Shown here: positions 16,055 through 25,236 of the stretch, piece after piece
Position numbering within the stretch: the stretch's first letter is position 1
Layout: every line of letters starts with the position of its first letter
Source: Flavobacteriales bacterium
Lineage (GTDB): Bacteria > Bacteroidota > Bacteroidia > Flavobacteriales_G > Salibacteraceae
NCBI GenBank assembly: GCA_013204105.1
Contig: JABMOM010000024.1
Location: forward strand, 1 to 52,196
Length of the DNA stretch: 52,196 bases
Direction of reading: 5' to 3'
Position numbers and translations under genes: made by a program
The notes under the pieces: generated by a model
Told to the model about the DNA's origin: nothing
The model's database searches: none
The model's input: only the letters and a program-made list of their open reading frames with translations

Positions 16055-17068
16055 CTATTCTACCGTGACATCCATCTGAGAAGCGGCGACGTTCATGACC
16101 ATGTAAGTCTTCGTTCCGAGGACCTGCTCATAGATCTTATAGGCAGCGATCTGCACCTGCCCTTTTCCTTTCCCAAGCGTTGAGAGTTCCCCTGGGGTAA
16201 AGGAAGTAGAAGTCTCTGTACCTCCCATTCTTCGGGTGAGGGTGCCATTGGGTCCGTAAACCGAAATGAAGACTGAGTCCGCGTTGTTGATGGCTCCCGA
16301 GTGAGACACCGCAAACGTTGATGTGATGTCAATGGCTGCATCGGCAATTACCTCTTTGGTTGCTGGAAACGGCCAAACATTGCTCAGGCCGTTGATGGAG
16401 CCGTGCTGTCCTCCTCCTGCAATACTCCAGGTAGGTCCAATTCCTTTTTTGAACCCCGTCTGTTCATCAGGTGATTCCACCCAAGCGTATGCATTGTCGG
16501 TCCCGAGATCTAGCGATGCGGTATACTCCCCTTGCTTGAAGGTCACCGCACCCACGTCAGTATAGCCAATTGTTCCGCTGCACCAAGCCATAGCGGCTCC
16601 CGTTTTCACGAGAGCAGGTTCACCGTAAACTGACCAAACCCGCTGATGGTTGATGGCATAGAATACACCATTCACATTGGGAAAATCCAACTCGGGGATG
16701 GAAGCAAGTGCATCTCCTTCGACGGCTACATCGCTGTTTGTTTTAGCTGTGCCTCCGGTGTTGCTGACGGTCAGATCCACCAAGTACACTCCAAACGCAT
16801 CGTACGTGTGCGTTGGCGATTCCTCGGTGCTGGTCTCTCCGTCTCCGAAGTCCCAAACGAAGGTCTCGCCCCGCTCACCGGTATAACTAAACGCAATGGA
16901 CAATCCTGTTTGATCCATTTCAAAAACCGCTGTAGGCGGCTCTGTCGAATCGCTTGGTGCGTTGGGCTCTGGATCATCCTTCTTACATCCAGAAAGGATC
17001 AATCCCGCAATGCAAACAGACGCAAACAAGATTTGGATCGCAGTGACCCTAAGGCTCCTCATTCCCAT
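16055..17068 (-). CDS. PKD-domain lipoprotein of unknown function
   Basis: 337 residues. The signal ends in the lipobox LSGC (MGMRSLRVTAIQILFASVCIAGLILSGCKKD). One PKD beta-sandwich domain lies at about residues 43-115 with the signature FVWDFGDGETS and HTYDAFGVYLVDLTV. The C-terminal 210 residues are a separate unrecognised domain, glycine- and serine-rich, with NHQRVWSVYGEPALVKTGAAM and a GTYTA-like repeat. It is expected at the outer membrane or cell surface. It has its own promoter overlapping the gldC stop codon, so it need not be part of the gliding operon despite its position. Two ATGs two codons apart are possible starts. Confidence 0.82.
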   Translation of the reverse strand: MGMRSLRVTAIQILFASVCIAGLILSGCKKDDPEPNAPSDSTEPPTAVFEMDQTGLSIAFSYTGERGETFVWDFGDGETSTEESPTHTYDAFGVYLVDLTVSNTGGTAKTNSDVAVEGDALASIPELDFPNVNGVFYAINHQRVWSVYGEPALVKTGAAMAWCSGTIGYTDVGAVTFKQGEYTASLDLGTDNAYAWVESPDEQTGFKKGIGPTWSIAGGGQHGSINGLSNVWPFPATKEVIADAAIDITSTFAVSHSGAINNADSVFISVYGPNGTLTRRMGGTETSTSFTPGELSTLGKGKGQVQIAAYKIYEQVLGTKTYMVMNVAASQMDVTVE

Positions 17069-17091
17069 AGCGTGTCAAAATTGAATTTCAA

Positions 17092-17122
17092 CGAATATAG
17101 GCAGTGACGCTTGGTGCATCAA
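17092..17122 (-). promoter_or_regulatory. Promoter of the PKD lipoprotein gene
   Basis: Reverse strand: TTG (17120-17122), 20-bp spacer, TATATTCG (17092-17099). It overlaps the last codons of gldC and lies 23 bp before the ATG. Confidence 0.45.
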
Positions 17123-17460
17123 TCTTCGTTTTTCTTAATAAGCCCCATCTTCTCGCCGAGTTCCAAGGCAAACTGCCGCATCTCTATCGCGGTTTTCTCG
17201 TCTCCAGTGGCGCGCTTGTATGTGTCGCTCATGCTGAGCATCATCTGATGAAAAAACATTTGCATGTCCTCGACCATCATGTCTTTGGTCCACAGGTCAA
17301 TTTTCAATGTGTTCTTTTCCTTCTTGTCCCAAATGGTGAGGAAGGCCGCATCGCAAATGCCTTTTTCATCTGCGCCATCGGCATTCCACTGGATGGCTTC
17401 GGGGATTTGATTCTCGTCCATGTGAACGGTAAAGGTGATCTCGGACTTAACTGTTGACAT
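17119..17460 (-). CDS. gldC: Gliding motility protein GldC
   Basis: A 113-residue soluble protein whose sequence (MSTVKSEITFTVHMDENQIP, IQWNADG..., LTIWDKKEKNTLKIDLWTKDM, MFFHQMMLSMSDTYKRATGD) matches the GldC family of Flavobacteria by recognition. GldC stabilises or assists gliding but is not strictly essential in Flavobacterium johnsoniae. It follows gldB by 12 bp and is co-transcribed with it, the same arrangement as in F. johnsoniae. No signal peptide; cytoplasmic. Confidence 0.92.
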   Translation of the reverse strand: MSTVKSEITFTVHMDENQIPEAIQWNADGADEKGICDAAFLTIWDKKEKNTLKIDLWTKDMMVEDMQMFFHQMMLSMSDTYKRATGDEKTAIEMRQFALELGEKMGLIKKNED

Positions 17461-17472
17461 ACTTTATGTGTA

Positions 17473-18501
17473 CTAAGGTTTGTATTTGCTTTGATTGAGA
17501 ACGGTTTCGGCTTCAGTGGCCATAAGCCCTGGAAGGTCAATGATCTCTTGCTGGGCCATGTAGGCGCGAACGATTTGCCATCCGATGTAAAACCCCATTC
17601 TCGAGGGGGATTCTTTCACCAAATCAACCGTAAACGGACCGTCGTTGGTGAACTTGCCGATTTCGGTTCGGTCACTTGTAAACAGCAATTCGTTGTCGAT
17701 GAAATGTGCCCAAACGTAGGGCTCGTGGGCTTGAGCCCATTGCACTTGTGGGTCGGTATAAAAGATTTTTCTCCCGTCGGCTGTGCGTGGAAGGATGGCG
17801 TCCAAACAATAGAGCACTTTTCCTTGGTGAACGATCGTTTCGAGCATGGTGGGGGTTAGGTCCGTCAACGGATATTCGGTCTCAATCCAGCCCTTTATCA
17901 CCGTCGGGGTAATGTGCGCAGGAGTCATTCTGGTGCGCAGGTAGACCGGAATCTGGAGGTAATCGTAAAAAGGGCACTGTGTCCCTAAGAACATCTCCAA
18001 TCCGATGCCTATTCCTTCACCCGTCATTGCCACCGGCGTGTTAAAGCCTCCGTTGAAACTGATGTGTTTTGGGATTTGCCCTGCCGGGAAATAGCCTTGG
18101 TAATAATTCCACCCCGTGGACAGCTCTTGCTCAAGGTCATGTAAATCTGGGTAGAGACGATCCACCTCGCGTTTCACTTCAAGGATGCTCTCATTCGTAG
18201 TGAAGCCTCTGATTTCCGAAAAGAGATTACTATCTCCAACTTCTCCTAGGTTCAACACATCTTCCACATATCGGGTATACAACTCTCCATATTCCGATTG
18301 CCACCTCGGGTGCTCTCTTCTAAAGGATATGGGACTCATTTCAAACCACGACACGTCTAATCGCTCTATCTTTATCCTGACGCCGTTATCCGGAACGGGG
18401 ATGTCCAACCTATTTTTGTCATCGCAACCCAGCAGGGAGAGCACTAGGACTAGTGAACAAAGCGTTGTTTGAAGAGTAAGTTTCAGGGGAGAGTGCTCCA
18501 T
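17473..18501 (-). CDS. gldB: Gliding motility lipoprotein GldB
   Basis: 342 residues with a lipoprotein signal ending SLLGC (residues 22-26). The body matches GldB by recognition: IKIERLDVSWF near the start, the central GWNYYQGYFPAGQIPKHISF and TGEGIGIGLEMFLG, and the tail SPSRMGFYIGWQIVRAYM. GldB is needed for gliding and type IX secretion in F. johnsoniae; its fold resembles gluzincin-like Zn proteins but no full HExxH is present here. It is divergent from porT across only 39 bp. Start ATG at 18501 gives a proper signal peptide. Confidence 0.92.
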   Translation of the reverse strand: MEHSPLKLTLQTTLCSLVLVLSLLGCDDKNRLDIPVPDNGVRIKIERLDVSWFEMSPISFRREHPRWQSEYGELYTRYVEDVLNLGEVGDSNLFSEIRGFTTNESILEVKREVDRLYPDLHDLEQELSTGWNYYQGYFPAGQIPKHISFNGGFNTPVAMTGEGIGIGLEMFLGTQCPFYDYLQIPVYLRTRMTPAHITPTVIKGWIETEYPLTDLTPTMLETIVHQGKVLYCLDAILPRTADGRKIFYTDPQVQWAQAHEPYVWAHFIDNELLFTSDRTEIGKFTNDGPFTVDLVKESPSRMGFYIGWQIVRAYMAQQEIIDLPGLMATEAETVLNQSKYKP

Positions 18502-18513
18502 CGGGACAGAACG

Positions 18514-18532
18514 TAAATTTGAAACAAATGTA
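18514..18532. promoter_or_regulatory. Overlapping face-to-face -7 boxes of gldB and porT
   Basis: TAAATTTG (18514-18521) reads toward porT on the forward strand; TACATTTG (18525-18532) reads toward gldB on the reverse strand. Three bases separate them and together they form an imperfect inverted repeat. Each transcript would start inside the other's -7 region. Clear TTG elements at -33 are missing on both sides, where the positions fall within the opposing coding sequence. Confidence 0.5.
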
Positions 18533-18540
18533 ACTGGCGT

Positions 18541-19353
18541 ATGAAGAAGATGTTGAGAAATGCGGTGCTTACCGCAGTGATGGGTTTATTTGCAGCCTCA
18601 ACCATGGCGCAGGAGAGCGATATGGAAGATAGAAAATTCAGGTTTGGCCTCGTTGCCTCACCGAATCTAGGATGGGTTAGACCGAACATTCAGGACTTTG
18701 AGAAATCTGGTCTTCAAGCTCGCTTGGGCTTTGGCTATGGCCTAATGATGGACTTTAGGTTCAGTGAGAGTCCAAATTACCTATTCTCTACAGGCATCAG
18801 TATGACCAACAATGGCGGAGCGCTCATCGAGCCTTGGGATTCCTTGGACATTGTCCAGGTTAACGATTCCACGACAATTTCAAATTATTTTTATGGCAAA
18901 GTAGATCGCGCCTATCGCGTTCAATACGTGACGGTGCCGCTCCTGTTAAAAATGCGGACCAACGAAATAGGATACATGACCTACTTCGCGGCGGTTGGAT
19001 TGGATGTTGGGGTGAGAACCCGCGCCTTTGCCAACGACGCTTACACCTGGGAACAAGATGGGCTCCCTCCCGATCAAAAGGACATCAACATCCAAAAAGA
19101 CATGCAGCTCTTTCGTCTCGGGATCAACCTAACCGGCGGGGGCGAATTCAATTTATCGGGCAAGACCAATCTTTATGTGGGCGTCGGATACCACAATCAT
19201 TTCACGAACATGTTTCGTAACACCTCGGATAACAGGATCTTAGAGCCTTCTGATGATGGCACTCCAGACCTGGTAGATGGCATGGCGGTCATCGGAAAAC
19301 AAAAAAAGGCGGTAACAAACTACGTTTCTTTGAACATTGGTGTCTTCTTTTGA
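18541..19353 (+). CDS. porT: Type IX secretion protein PorT / SprT-like outer-membrane beta-barrel
   Basis: 270 residues: signal peptide (MKKMLRNAVLTAVMGLFAASTMAQ), then an eight-stranded barrel of the PorT family (FRFGLVASPNLGWVRP, YGLMMDFRFSESPNYLFSTGI, VQYVTVPLLLKMRT, YVSLNIGVFF with a terminal Phe). PorT (SprT) is required for the Por secretion system and gliding. Placement next to gldB/gldC and nadE repeats the order known from Flavobacterium, which supports the specific name. The nadE start follows by 3 bp. Confidence 0.88.
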   Translation: MKKMLRNAVLTAVMGLFAASTMAQESDMEDRKFRFGLVASPNLGWVRPNIQDFEKSGLQARLGFGYGLMMDFRFSESPNYLFSTGISMTNNGGALIEPWDSLDIVQVNDSTTISNYFYGKVDRAYRVQYVTVPLLLKMRTNEIGYMTYFAAVGLDVGVRTRAFANDAYTWEQDGLPPDQKDINIQKDMQLFRLGINLTGGGEFNLSGKTNLYVGVGYHNHFTNMFRNTSDNRILEPSDDGTPDLVDGMAVIGKQKKAVTNYVSLNIGVFF

Positions 19354-19356
19354 AGC

Positions 19357-20133
19357 ATGAATGCAAACGCTGTCATTGAGCACATCACATCCTGGCTTTT
19401 AGAATACAACCAGACCGCTGGCACAAAAGGATTCGTGGTTGGCGTATCGGGTGGGATCGATTCAGCCGTAACCTCGACCTTGGCGGCAAGGACAGGTCTT
19501 CCGGTGCTCTGTCTTGAAATGCCGATTCATCAATCTTCTGAGCAGGTTACAAGAGCGATGGAACACATTGAATGGCTTAAGTTGCATTATCCAAACGTGC
19601 GCATGGAGAGCGTCGAACTGACACAGGTCTTCGATGGCTTCATCAAATCAATGCCTCCCTCAGATGAGTCCTCCCGAGACATGGCCTTGGTAAACAGTCG
19701 TGCCCGCATTCGAATGACAACCCTCTATTACTTCGCGGCCTTGGAAGGCAAACTCGTGGCCGGCACGGGAAACAAAGTCGAAGATTTTGGCATAGGATTT
19801 TTCACAAAGTACGGAGACGGCGGGGTAGACCTCAGCCCGATCGCAGATATCACTAAATCGGAAGTCTATGCCATTGGTATGGAATTGGGCATCATCTCAT
19901 CCATCATGTCGGCCCCGCCTACAGACGGACTTTGGGGTGACAACCGAACCGACGAGGATCAGATCGGGGCGAGCTATGCCGAATTAGAATGGGCGATGGA
20001 GTTTGATGGAGAAGAGGACGGCTTGGAAGATCGCCAAAAGGAGGTCCTTGCCATTTACAGCAAACAGAACCGGGCCAACCGACATAAGATGGAAGCCATT
20101 CCCGTTTGCACCCTTCCGGAAAGTCTGCGCTAG
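19357..20133 (+). CDS. nadE: NAD+ synthetase, ammonia-dependent type
   Basis: Final step of NAD synthesis: amidation of nicotinic acid adenine dinucleotide with ATP. 258 residues with the ATP-pyrophosphatase loop SGGIDS at 31-36, then LVNSRARIRMTTLYYFA, GTGNKVEDFGIGFFTKYGDGGVD and PTDGLW, all diagnostic. There is no N-terminal glutaminase domain, so ammonia or an unlinked amidase supplies nitrogen. Co-transcribed with porT. The 19 bp after the stop separate it from the convergent korB. Confidence 0.96.
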   Translation: MNANAVIEHITSWLLEYNQTAGTKGFVVGVSGGIDSAVTSTLAARTGLPVLCLEMPIHQSSEQVTRAMEHIEWLKLHYPNVRMESVELTQVFDGFIKSMPPSDESSRDMALVNSRARIRMTTLYYFAALEGKLVAGTGNKVEDFGIGFFTKYGDGGVDLSPIADITKSEVYAIGMELGIISSIMSAPPTDGLWGDNRTDEDQIGASYAELEWAMEFDGEEDGLEDRQKEVLAIYSKQNRANRHKMEAIPVCTLPESLR

Positions 20134-20152
20134 CCCTCGAGCAATCTGAGCC

Positions 20153-21178
20153 TTAGGCGACTTTCCACGTATGACCGCCTCGGATCAACTGGTCTAAATC
20201 ACCTTCTCCTTTAATCTCCTTTGCACGGTCAATCTGGCCTTGCATGGCATCTTCGTAGAGGTAACGCTCTTCTCGATAGAACACTCCAAACGGACGTGGT
20301 AGCGCGTTCTCCTTTCGGGGATCGTCAAACATACGCGTGAGGATCAATGCCTTGCCCATGTCCTTCGAATCGTGGATCCAAAGATCTTCCTTGCTGAAGT
20401 CCTTCAGCTGGACCACCTCGGGCTTCATGCCATTCATTCGAATGCCGAACTCTCGTTCATCGCCAAACGTCAATGGCTCTCCTTCTTCGAGGAATATCGT
20501 GTGCTTTGGCTTGGTGGATTTATCCGTAAAAACTTCAAACGCCCCGTCATTGAAGACGTTGCAATTCTGATAGATTTCGATCAACGAAGTGCCCTTATGG
20601 GCATCTGCGGCTTGTAAAATAGCGCGCATATGCTTCGGGTCGCGGTCCATGGAGCGCGCGATGAAGGTGGCCTCTGCGCCCATGGCTAAAGCCAGTGGGT
20701 TGAAAGGGTGATCCAGCGAACCCATCGGGGTAGACTTGGTCACTTGTCCCTTTGGAGAGGTTGGCGAATACTGCCCCTTGGTCAATCCGTAGATCTCGTT
20801 GTTAAAGAGCAGAATATTGACATCGAAGTTTCTCCGTAAAGCGTGGATAAGGTGGTTGCCTCCGATACTCAGCGCGTCTCCGTCGCCTGTGATCACCCAA
20901 ACGCTCAATTCGGGTCGCGTGGCCTTCAATCCGCTAGCGATCGCAGTAGCGCGTCCGTGGATCGAGTGCATCCCGTATGTATCCATGTAGTAAGGGAAAC
21001 GCGAAGAGCAGCCGATGCCACTCACGAAAACCGTGTCTTCCTTTTTGATGCCTGCTTCCGCCAGGGTAGACTGCATCTGTTTAAGGATGGAATAATCGCC
21101 GCAGCCTGGACACCATCTCACGTCCTGATCGGTAGCGAGGTCTTTCGCGGTCAACTGTTGTGTGTCGGTCGTGCTCAT
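20153..21178 (-). CDS. korB: 2-oxoacid:ferredoxin oxidoreductase, beta subunit
   Basis: 341 residues. Binds thiamine diphosphate and an Fe-S cluster; with the alpha/gamma subunit it decarboxylates a 2-oxoacid (2-oxoglutarate in the KorAB relatives) to the acyl-CoA with reduction of ferredoxin. Seen: DVRWCPGCGDYSIL near residue 20, GIGCSSRFPYYMDTYG, HGRATAIASGLK and the ThDP motif GDGDALSIGGNH ending in N. No separate ferredoxin-type domain. The gene starts with an ATGA overlap with korA. Substrate is inferred from similarity to KorB. Confidence 0.92.
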   Translation of the reverse strand: MSTTDTQQLTAKDLATDQDVRWCPGCGDYSILKQMQSTLAEAGIKKEDTVFVSGIGCSSRFPYYMDTYGMHSIHGRATAIASGLKATRPELSVWVITGDGDALSIGGNHLIHALRRNFDVNILLFNNEIYGLTKGQYSPTSPKGQVTKSTPMGSLDHPFNPLALAMGAEATFIARSMDRDPKHMRAILQAADAHKGTSLIEIYQNCNVFNDGAFEVFTDKSTKPKHTIFLEEGEPLTFGDEREFGIRMNGMKPEVVQLKDFSKEDLWIHDSKDMGKALILTRMFDDPRKENALPRPFGVFYREERYLYEDAMQGQIDRAKEIKGEGDLDQLIRGGHTWKVA

Positions 21179-23028
21179 TTGGCTAAAAGTTCTTTTGCTT
21201 TTTCCTTGATCTCCCGCGATGTGAAAGGCATCCCTTTGATTTTGTTGAGGGGCAGCGCACGTTTATCATAGCGTGCGTTGATCAATTGAATCAACTGGCC
21301 GTCATTGATTTCAGGAATCAAGACCTGATCAAAGCGCTGCAGCAATTCCCCCAAGTTCTTGGGGAAGGGACTCAGGTACCGCACTTGGGCATGGCTTACT
21401 GCATGGCCTTCCGTGATCAATTCTCGGACAGCTGTTCGGATAGCTCCATAGGTTGATCCCCATCCGAGGATCAGTAACTCGCCTTTTTCCTCCCCTTGTC
21501 CAATCGCTTGCTCGGGAATGTGTTCAGCGATCTTTTCTACTTTTTCTTTTCGAATACGCACCATCCGCTCGTGGTTCTCTGGGTCGTAGCTAACGTTGCC
21601 CGTTTCAAAGTCCTTTTCCAACCCTCCTACGCGGTGTTGGAGATCTTTCATCCCTGGGGTCGCCCAAGAACGGACCAAGTTTTCATCCCTGCGGTAGGGG
21701 TAGTAGACGCCGTTCTCAAGTTCCTTTTCTGCATTTGCAAAGCGCGGATGAATTGGCTTGATATCCGCAGCTGAAGGAAACCTCCAAGGTTCAGAACCAT
21801 TGGCAATGAATCCGTCGCTTAAGTACATCACCGGCACCATATGCTCCAATGAGATGCGGGCTGCTTCAATGGCCGTCTCAAAACAGTCCGAAGGAGAGCA
21901 TGGAGCAATCACCACGAGCGGGGCTTCTCCATTTCTTCCGTGCATAGCTTGCAACAGGTCCGATTGCTCTGTTTTGGTAGGAAGGCCTGTTGAGGGTCCT
22001 CCACGTTGGACGTTGATGATGAGCAAGGGTAACTCGAGCATCACTGCCAGTCCAATGGCCTCGCCTTTCAACGCGATTCCGGGTCCACTCGAGGCGGTCA
22101 CGCCCAATGTACCTCCATAACTCGCGCCGATGGAGGCGCAGATCGCCGCTATTTCATCTTCTGCTTGAAAGGTCTTTACACCGAATTCCTTGTGCCTTGC
22201 CAGTTCATGTAGAATATCAGAGGCAGGAGTGATCGGATAGGATCCATAGAAAAGATTGAGACCGGCCTTTTGCGCTGCGACGATCAAGCCCAGCGCAGTT
22301 CCTTGGTTACCCATGATGCTGCGATACTCACCTGATGGAAGGTTGGCTGACTTCACCTCATAGCGCGTAGTGAAGGTTTCATTGGTATCTCCGAAATAAT
22401 ATCCCGCCTTCAACACCTTCAAGTTCGCGTCACGTATTTCTGGCTTCTTAGCGAACTTCTCCTTGATAAATTCTTCGGTATTGGCCAGGCTCCGGTTGTA
22501 CATCCAATACAAGAACCCGAGCACATACATGTTCTTACACCTGTCGATATCCTTGGTCCCCAAACCGCTGTCAACCAATGTCTGTCGCGTTATCTTGGTT
22601 ACGTCCATTTCAATGACCCGGAACTTGTCGAGCGATTCATCAAGCAAAGGATTCGCCTCTTCATCGTACTTAGCCAAGCGAAGGTTTTTCTTGTCAAAGC
22701 CATCGGTATTGGCAATGATGGTTCCTCCTACTTTGAGTTGGTCCAAATTGGCTTTCAATGCGGCGGCATTCATGGCTACCATCACTTCCACCTCATCGCC
22801 AGGGGTAAAGATGTCGATGCTAGCAAACCGTAGTTTGAAGCCCGAAACCCCGGCTACCGTGCCCTGAGGGGCCCTGATCTCTGCTGGAAAGTTGGGAAAC
22901 GTACTGATGTCGTTTCCAAATTGCGCCGATGTATTTGTAAACAGGCTTCCGGTGAGTTGCATGCCATCTCCCGAATCCCCTGCAAATAATATGATGACGT
23001 CGTCTTTCTTCTCTGTAACGCTACTCAT
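21175..23028 (-). CDS. korA: 2-oxoacid:ferredoxin oxidoreductase, fused gamma-alpha subunit
   Basis: 617 residues from the ATG at 23028. A TTG 30 bp earlier would add ten residues and is rejected. N-terminal gamma domain at about 8-190 (LFAGDSGDGMQLTGSLF, FPNFPAEIRAPQGTVAGVSG), then the alpha pyrimidine-binding domain (GNQGTALGLIVAAQKAGL, YGSYPITPASDILHELA, TASSGPGIALKGEAIGLA), then the transketolase C-terminal-like domain. The gamma-alpha fusion is the usual arrangement for two-subunit KGOR of aerobes. A -7 box and dyad lie about 85-110 bp upstream. Confidence 0.92.
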   Translation of the reverse strand: MSSVTEKKDDVIILFAGDSGDGMQLTGSLFTNTSAQFGNDISTFPNFPAEIRAPQGTVAGVSGFKLRFASIDIFTPGDEVEVMVAMNAAALKANLDQLKVGGTIIANTDGFDKKNLRLAKYDEEANPLLDESLDKFRVIEMDVTKITRQTLVDSGLGTKDIDRCKNMYVLGFLYWMYNRSLANTEEFIKEKFAKKPEIRDANLKVLKAGYYFGDTNETFTTRYEVKSANLPSGEYRSIMGNQGTALGLIVAAQKAGLNLFYGSYPITPASDILHELARHKEFGVKTFQAEDEIAAICASIGASYGGTLGVTASSGPGIALKGEAIGLAVMLELPLLIINVQRGGPSTGLPTKTEQSDLLQAMHGRNGEAPLVVIAPCSPSDCFETAIEAARISLEHMVPVMYLSDGFIANGSEPWRFPSAADIKPIHPRFANAEKELENGVYYPYRRDENLVRSWATPGMKDLQHRVGGLEKDFETGNVSYDPENHERMVRIRKEKVEKIAEHIPEQAIGQGEEKGELLILGWGSTYGAIRTAVRELITEGHAVSHAQVRYLSPFPKNLGELLQRFDQVLIPEINDGQLIQLINARYDKRALPLNKIKGMPFTSREIKEKAKELLAK

Positions 23029-23112
23029 TACTAATGTATTCTTCCGTTCAACAGCCAACCTTCAGCACAACGTTTGCGTGAACTCCTTCGTCTACCTGTT
23101 GAAATTCGGGGG

Positions 23113-23140
23113 CAAAAGTAGGCCAATTCATGAGGAATTG
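23113..23140 (-). promoter_or_regulatory. korA promoter box with adjacent dyad
   Basis: TACTTTTG on the reverse strand (23113-23120) is a good -7 box, giving a leader of about 80 nt. Directly upstream, CAATTC-ATGAG-GAATTG (23124-23140) is a perfect 6-5-6 dyad placed where a regulator would touch polymerase. No TTG at -33, consistent with a promoter that may need an activator. Confidence 0.4.
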
Positions 23141-23169
23141 TGTGACATTCGTGATGCTCCGAAAACGGA

Positions 23170-25236
23170 ATGGTGATGGTTGATTTGAGCTTCAATAATT
23201 TGAGATCTCTTTGTTTCGCTGCGGTATCAGTAGCATTGCTCTTCAGCGGCTGCAGGCGGGAATTGACCGCCCCGGGTCTGGAGAACGAGATATTGACACC
23301 GATCTTGTCTACTAAACTAACCATCCACGAAATTGTTCCGGATTCCATCCGCACGACGGATGAAGATGGCTTTGTCACGCTGACCTACCGCAATGATGTG
23401 TACGCTTCAGGCTTAGGTTCCTTCCAAGAACTGGAAACGCGGGAATTCGAAGAAGTCGCAAAGTTGCAATCACTCACCTTAAGCGCAAAGTCTGCTGTAC
23501 GATCAGTTTCTCTTGGGCAAATTGCCTTGGCCGAAGGGGGTGTTACCGGTCAGCTCATCATCAATGCAAATGGCACTTCGTCCATCATTCCTCCGATCAA
23601 TGGCTTAGCCTACGGTCCGATTCCAGTCGACGGTTCTGCATTTTTTGAATCCGTCACGCTTGACTCTGGCTACATGGACATTGAGCTGCACAACCAGTTC
23701 CCGACAGGATTGAGCGATATCGATTTCGAGATTCGAAATGAAAGCGATAACAGCCTAGTCGGTGCTGAGAATTTTACGAGCGTCCCCGCAGGAGGCACCG
23801 AACTCCGCACCATCGACCTTGCTGGAAAGACCATCGAAGGCACCTTGTTGGGCAACATTTTGAACATGGACATCAACGGCACGGCTTCTCCGGTACTGAT
23901 CGACACTTCCGATGCGGTAATCGTCACCATCACGGTGCGCGACATGAAGGTGAATTCAGCGACTGCCATTTTTCCAGCGCAGAACATCATTGAGATAGGA
24001 GATACCAATGCCATGCGTAATGTGGAAGATTTGCGGTTGACGAAAGCCAAAGCAAGCTCGGGTACCATCACGATCCGCGTGGTGAGTACGGTTGAAGACA
24101 CGCTGTTTTTTGACTACTTCGTTCCGGAAGGCAAGAAAGACGGCATTCCTTTGGAGATACACGAAAAAGTAGCTCCTGCTCCGATAGGAGGTAGCGTTGA
24201 AAAGACATTCAGCTATGCGGTGGATGGGTACTTGTTCGATCTGACTGGGTCGCCTACTATCAACTTGTACAACGCCTTCTACAGTGAACTCACGGGTCGA
24301 ATCGACTCGACAGGGAATATCGTTAATCTCAGTTTGGACGATAGTATTTTGGTATTTGTAAAACTGAGTGATTTTGTCCCTGAGTATATTGAAGGGTATT
24401 TAGGCAATACCGAGATCGAAGTAGGTCCGGAAAGTGCGCCCATCTCGTTGTTCCAACATTTTGAATCTGGCATGCTTGCATTTGAGGAGGTCAATGTCTC
24501 CATGGCTGTCAGCAATGGAAATGGCGTACCGTTCGAGGTGGAGTTCCAGCAATTGTCTGCGGAAAACACCAAGACAGGCAAAGTGATAAACATCGATTTG
24601 GCGGGGCTTCCGGACCCAGTTCAAATCGACCGCGCTGCAGATCTTTCCACCCCGTGGGAAGAACTTTGGCAACTGGACGCTTCGTCCAACCTCAATGATG
24701 CCTTAAACATCTATCCGAACCGGTTGAATGTTGCCCTGCGCGTCGCAAGCAATCCCACTCGAGATTCAAATGACCTAAGCCAATTTGCCGTCGACACGAA
24801 TTTCTTGAATGCTTATTTAGACATCGAAATTCCCCTTTCCTTCATCGCGCAAGACCTTGTACTAAGCGACACCGTGGAATTCAACGCCTCTAGCATCAAG
24901 GATTTGGATCACATATCGGGTGGGACATTTTACTTGGTTGCTACCAATAGCTTGCCTTTGGAAGCCGAGTTGGGATTGACCTTTTTGGATCCTTCTGGAA
25001 AGGTCCTTTCTATTGTCTCTTTCGATGGAGCCGTGAGGGGATCCAGTCCATCTGAGCAATCCGTTTTGTCTTGGGAGTTTGATGAACAGATGTTTGCGGA
25101 CATTCGCTCAGCCGAGCAAGTGGTGTTGTCCGCTACGGTGAACACATCCTCCACGTCCGTTCCACAAAAGATCTATTCCGATCAAGCGTTGGACGTTACC
25201 ATTTCCGCGCGCTTTAAGTATACCTACACTCCATGA
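23170..25236 (+). CDS. Large lipoprotein of unknown function
   Basis: 688 residues. Signal and lipobox LFSGC with the acylated cysteine at residue 28. The rest reads as many short beta strands with repeated hydrophobic-polar alternation and conserved-looking acidic turns (NLSLDDSILVFVKLSDF, DSVLSDTVEFNASSI-type segments), without a family I can name; it is probably an all-beta surface or periplasmic protein. Start may be 23170 or the ATG at 23176. It overlaps the following outer-membrane protein gene by ATGA, so the pair is translationally coupled and likely acts together at the outer membrane. Confidence 0.8.
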   Translation: MVMVDLSFNNLRSLCFAAVSVALLFSGCRRELTAPGLENEILTPILSTKLTIHEIVPDSIRTTDEDGFVTLTYRNDVYASGLGSFQELETREFEEVAKLQSLTLSAKSAVRSVSLGQIALAEGGVTGQLIINANGTSSIIPPINGLAYGPIPVDGSAFFESVTLDSGYMDIELHNQFPTGLSDIDFEIRNESDNSLVGAENFTSVPAGGTELRTIDLAGKTIEGTLLGNILNMDINGTASPVLIDTSDAVIVTITVRDMKVNSATAIFPAQNIIEIGDTNAMRNVEDLRLTKAKASSGTITIRVVSTVEDTLFFDYFVPEGKKDGIPLEIHEKVAPAPIGGSVEKTFSYAVDGYLFDLTGSPTINLYNAFYSELTGRIDSTGNIVNLSLDDSILVFVKLSDFVPEYIEGYLGNTEIEVGPESAPISLFQHFESGMLAFEEVNVSMAVSNGNGVPFEVEFQQLSAENTKTGKVINIDLAGLPDPVQIDRAADLSTPWEELWQLDASSNLNDALNIYPNRLNVALRVASNPTRDSNDLSQFAVDTNFLNAYLDIEIPLSFIAQDLVLSDTVEFNASSIKDLDHISGGTFYLVATNSLPLEAELGLTFLDPSGKVLSIVSFDGAVRGSSPSEQSVLSWEFDEQMFADIRSAEQVVLSATVNTSSTSVPQKIYSDQALDVTISARFKYTYTP

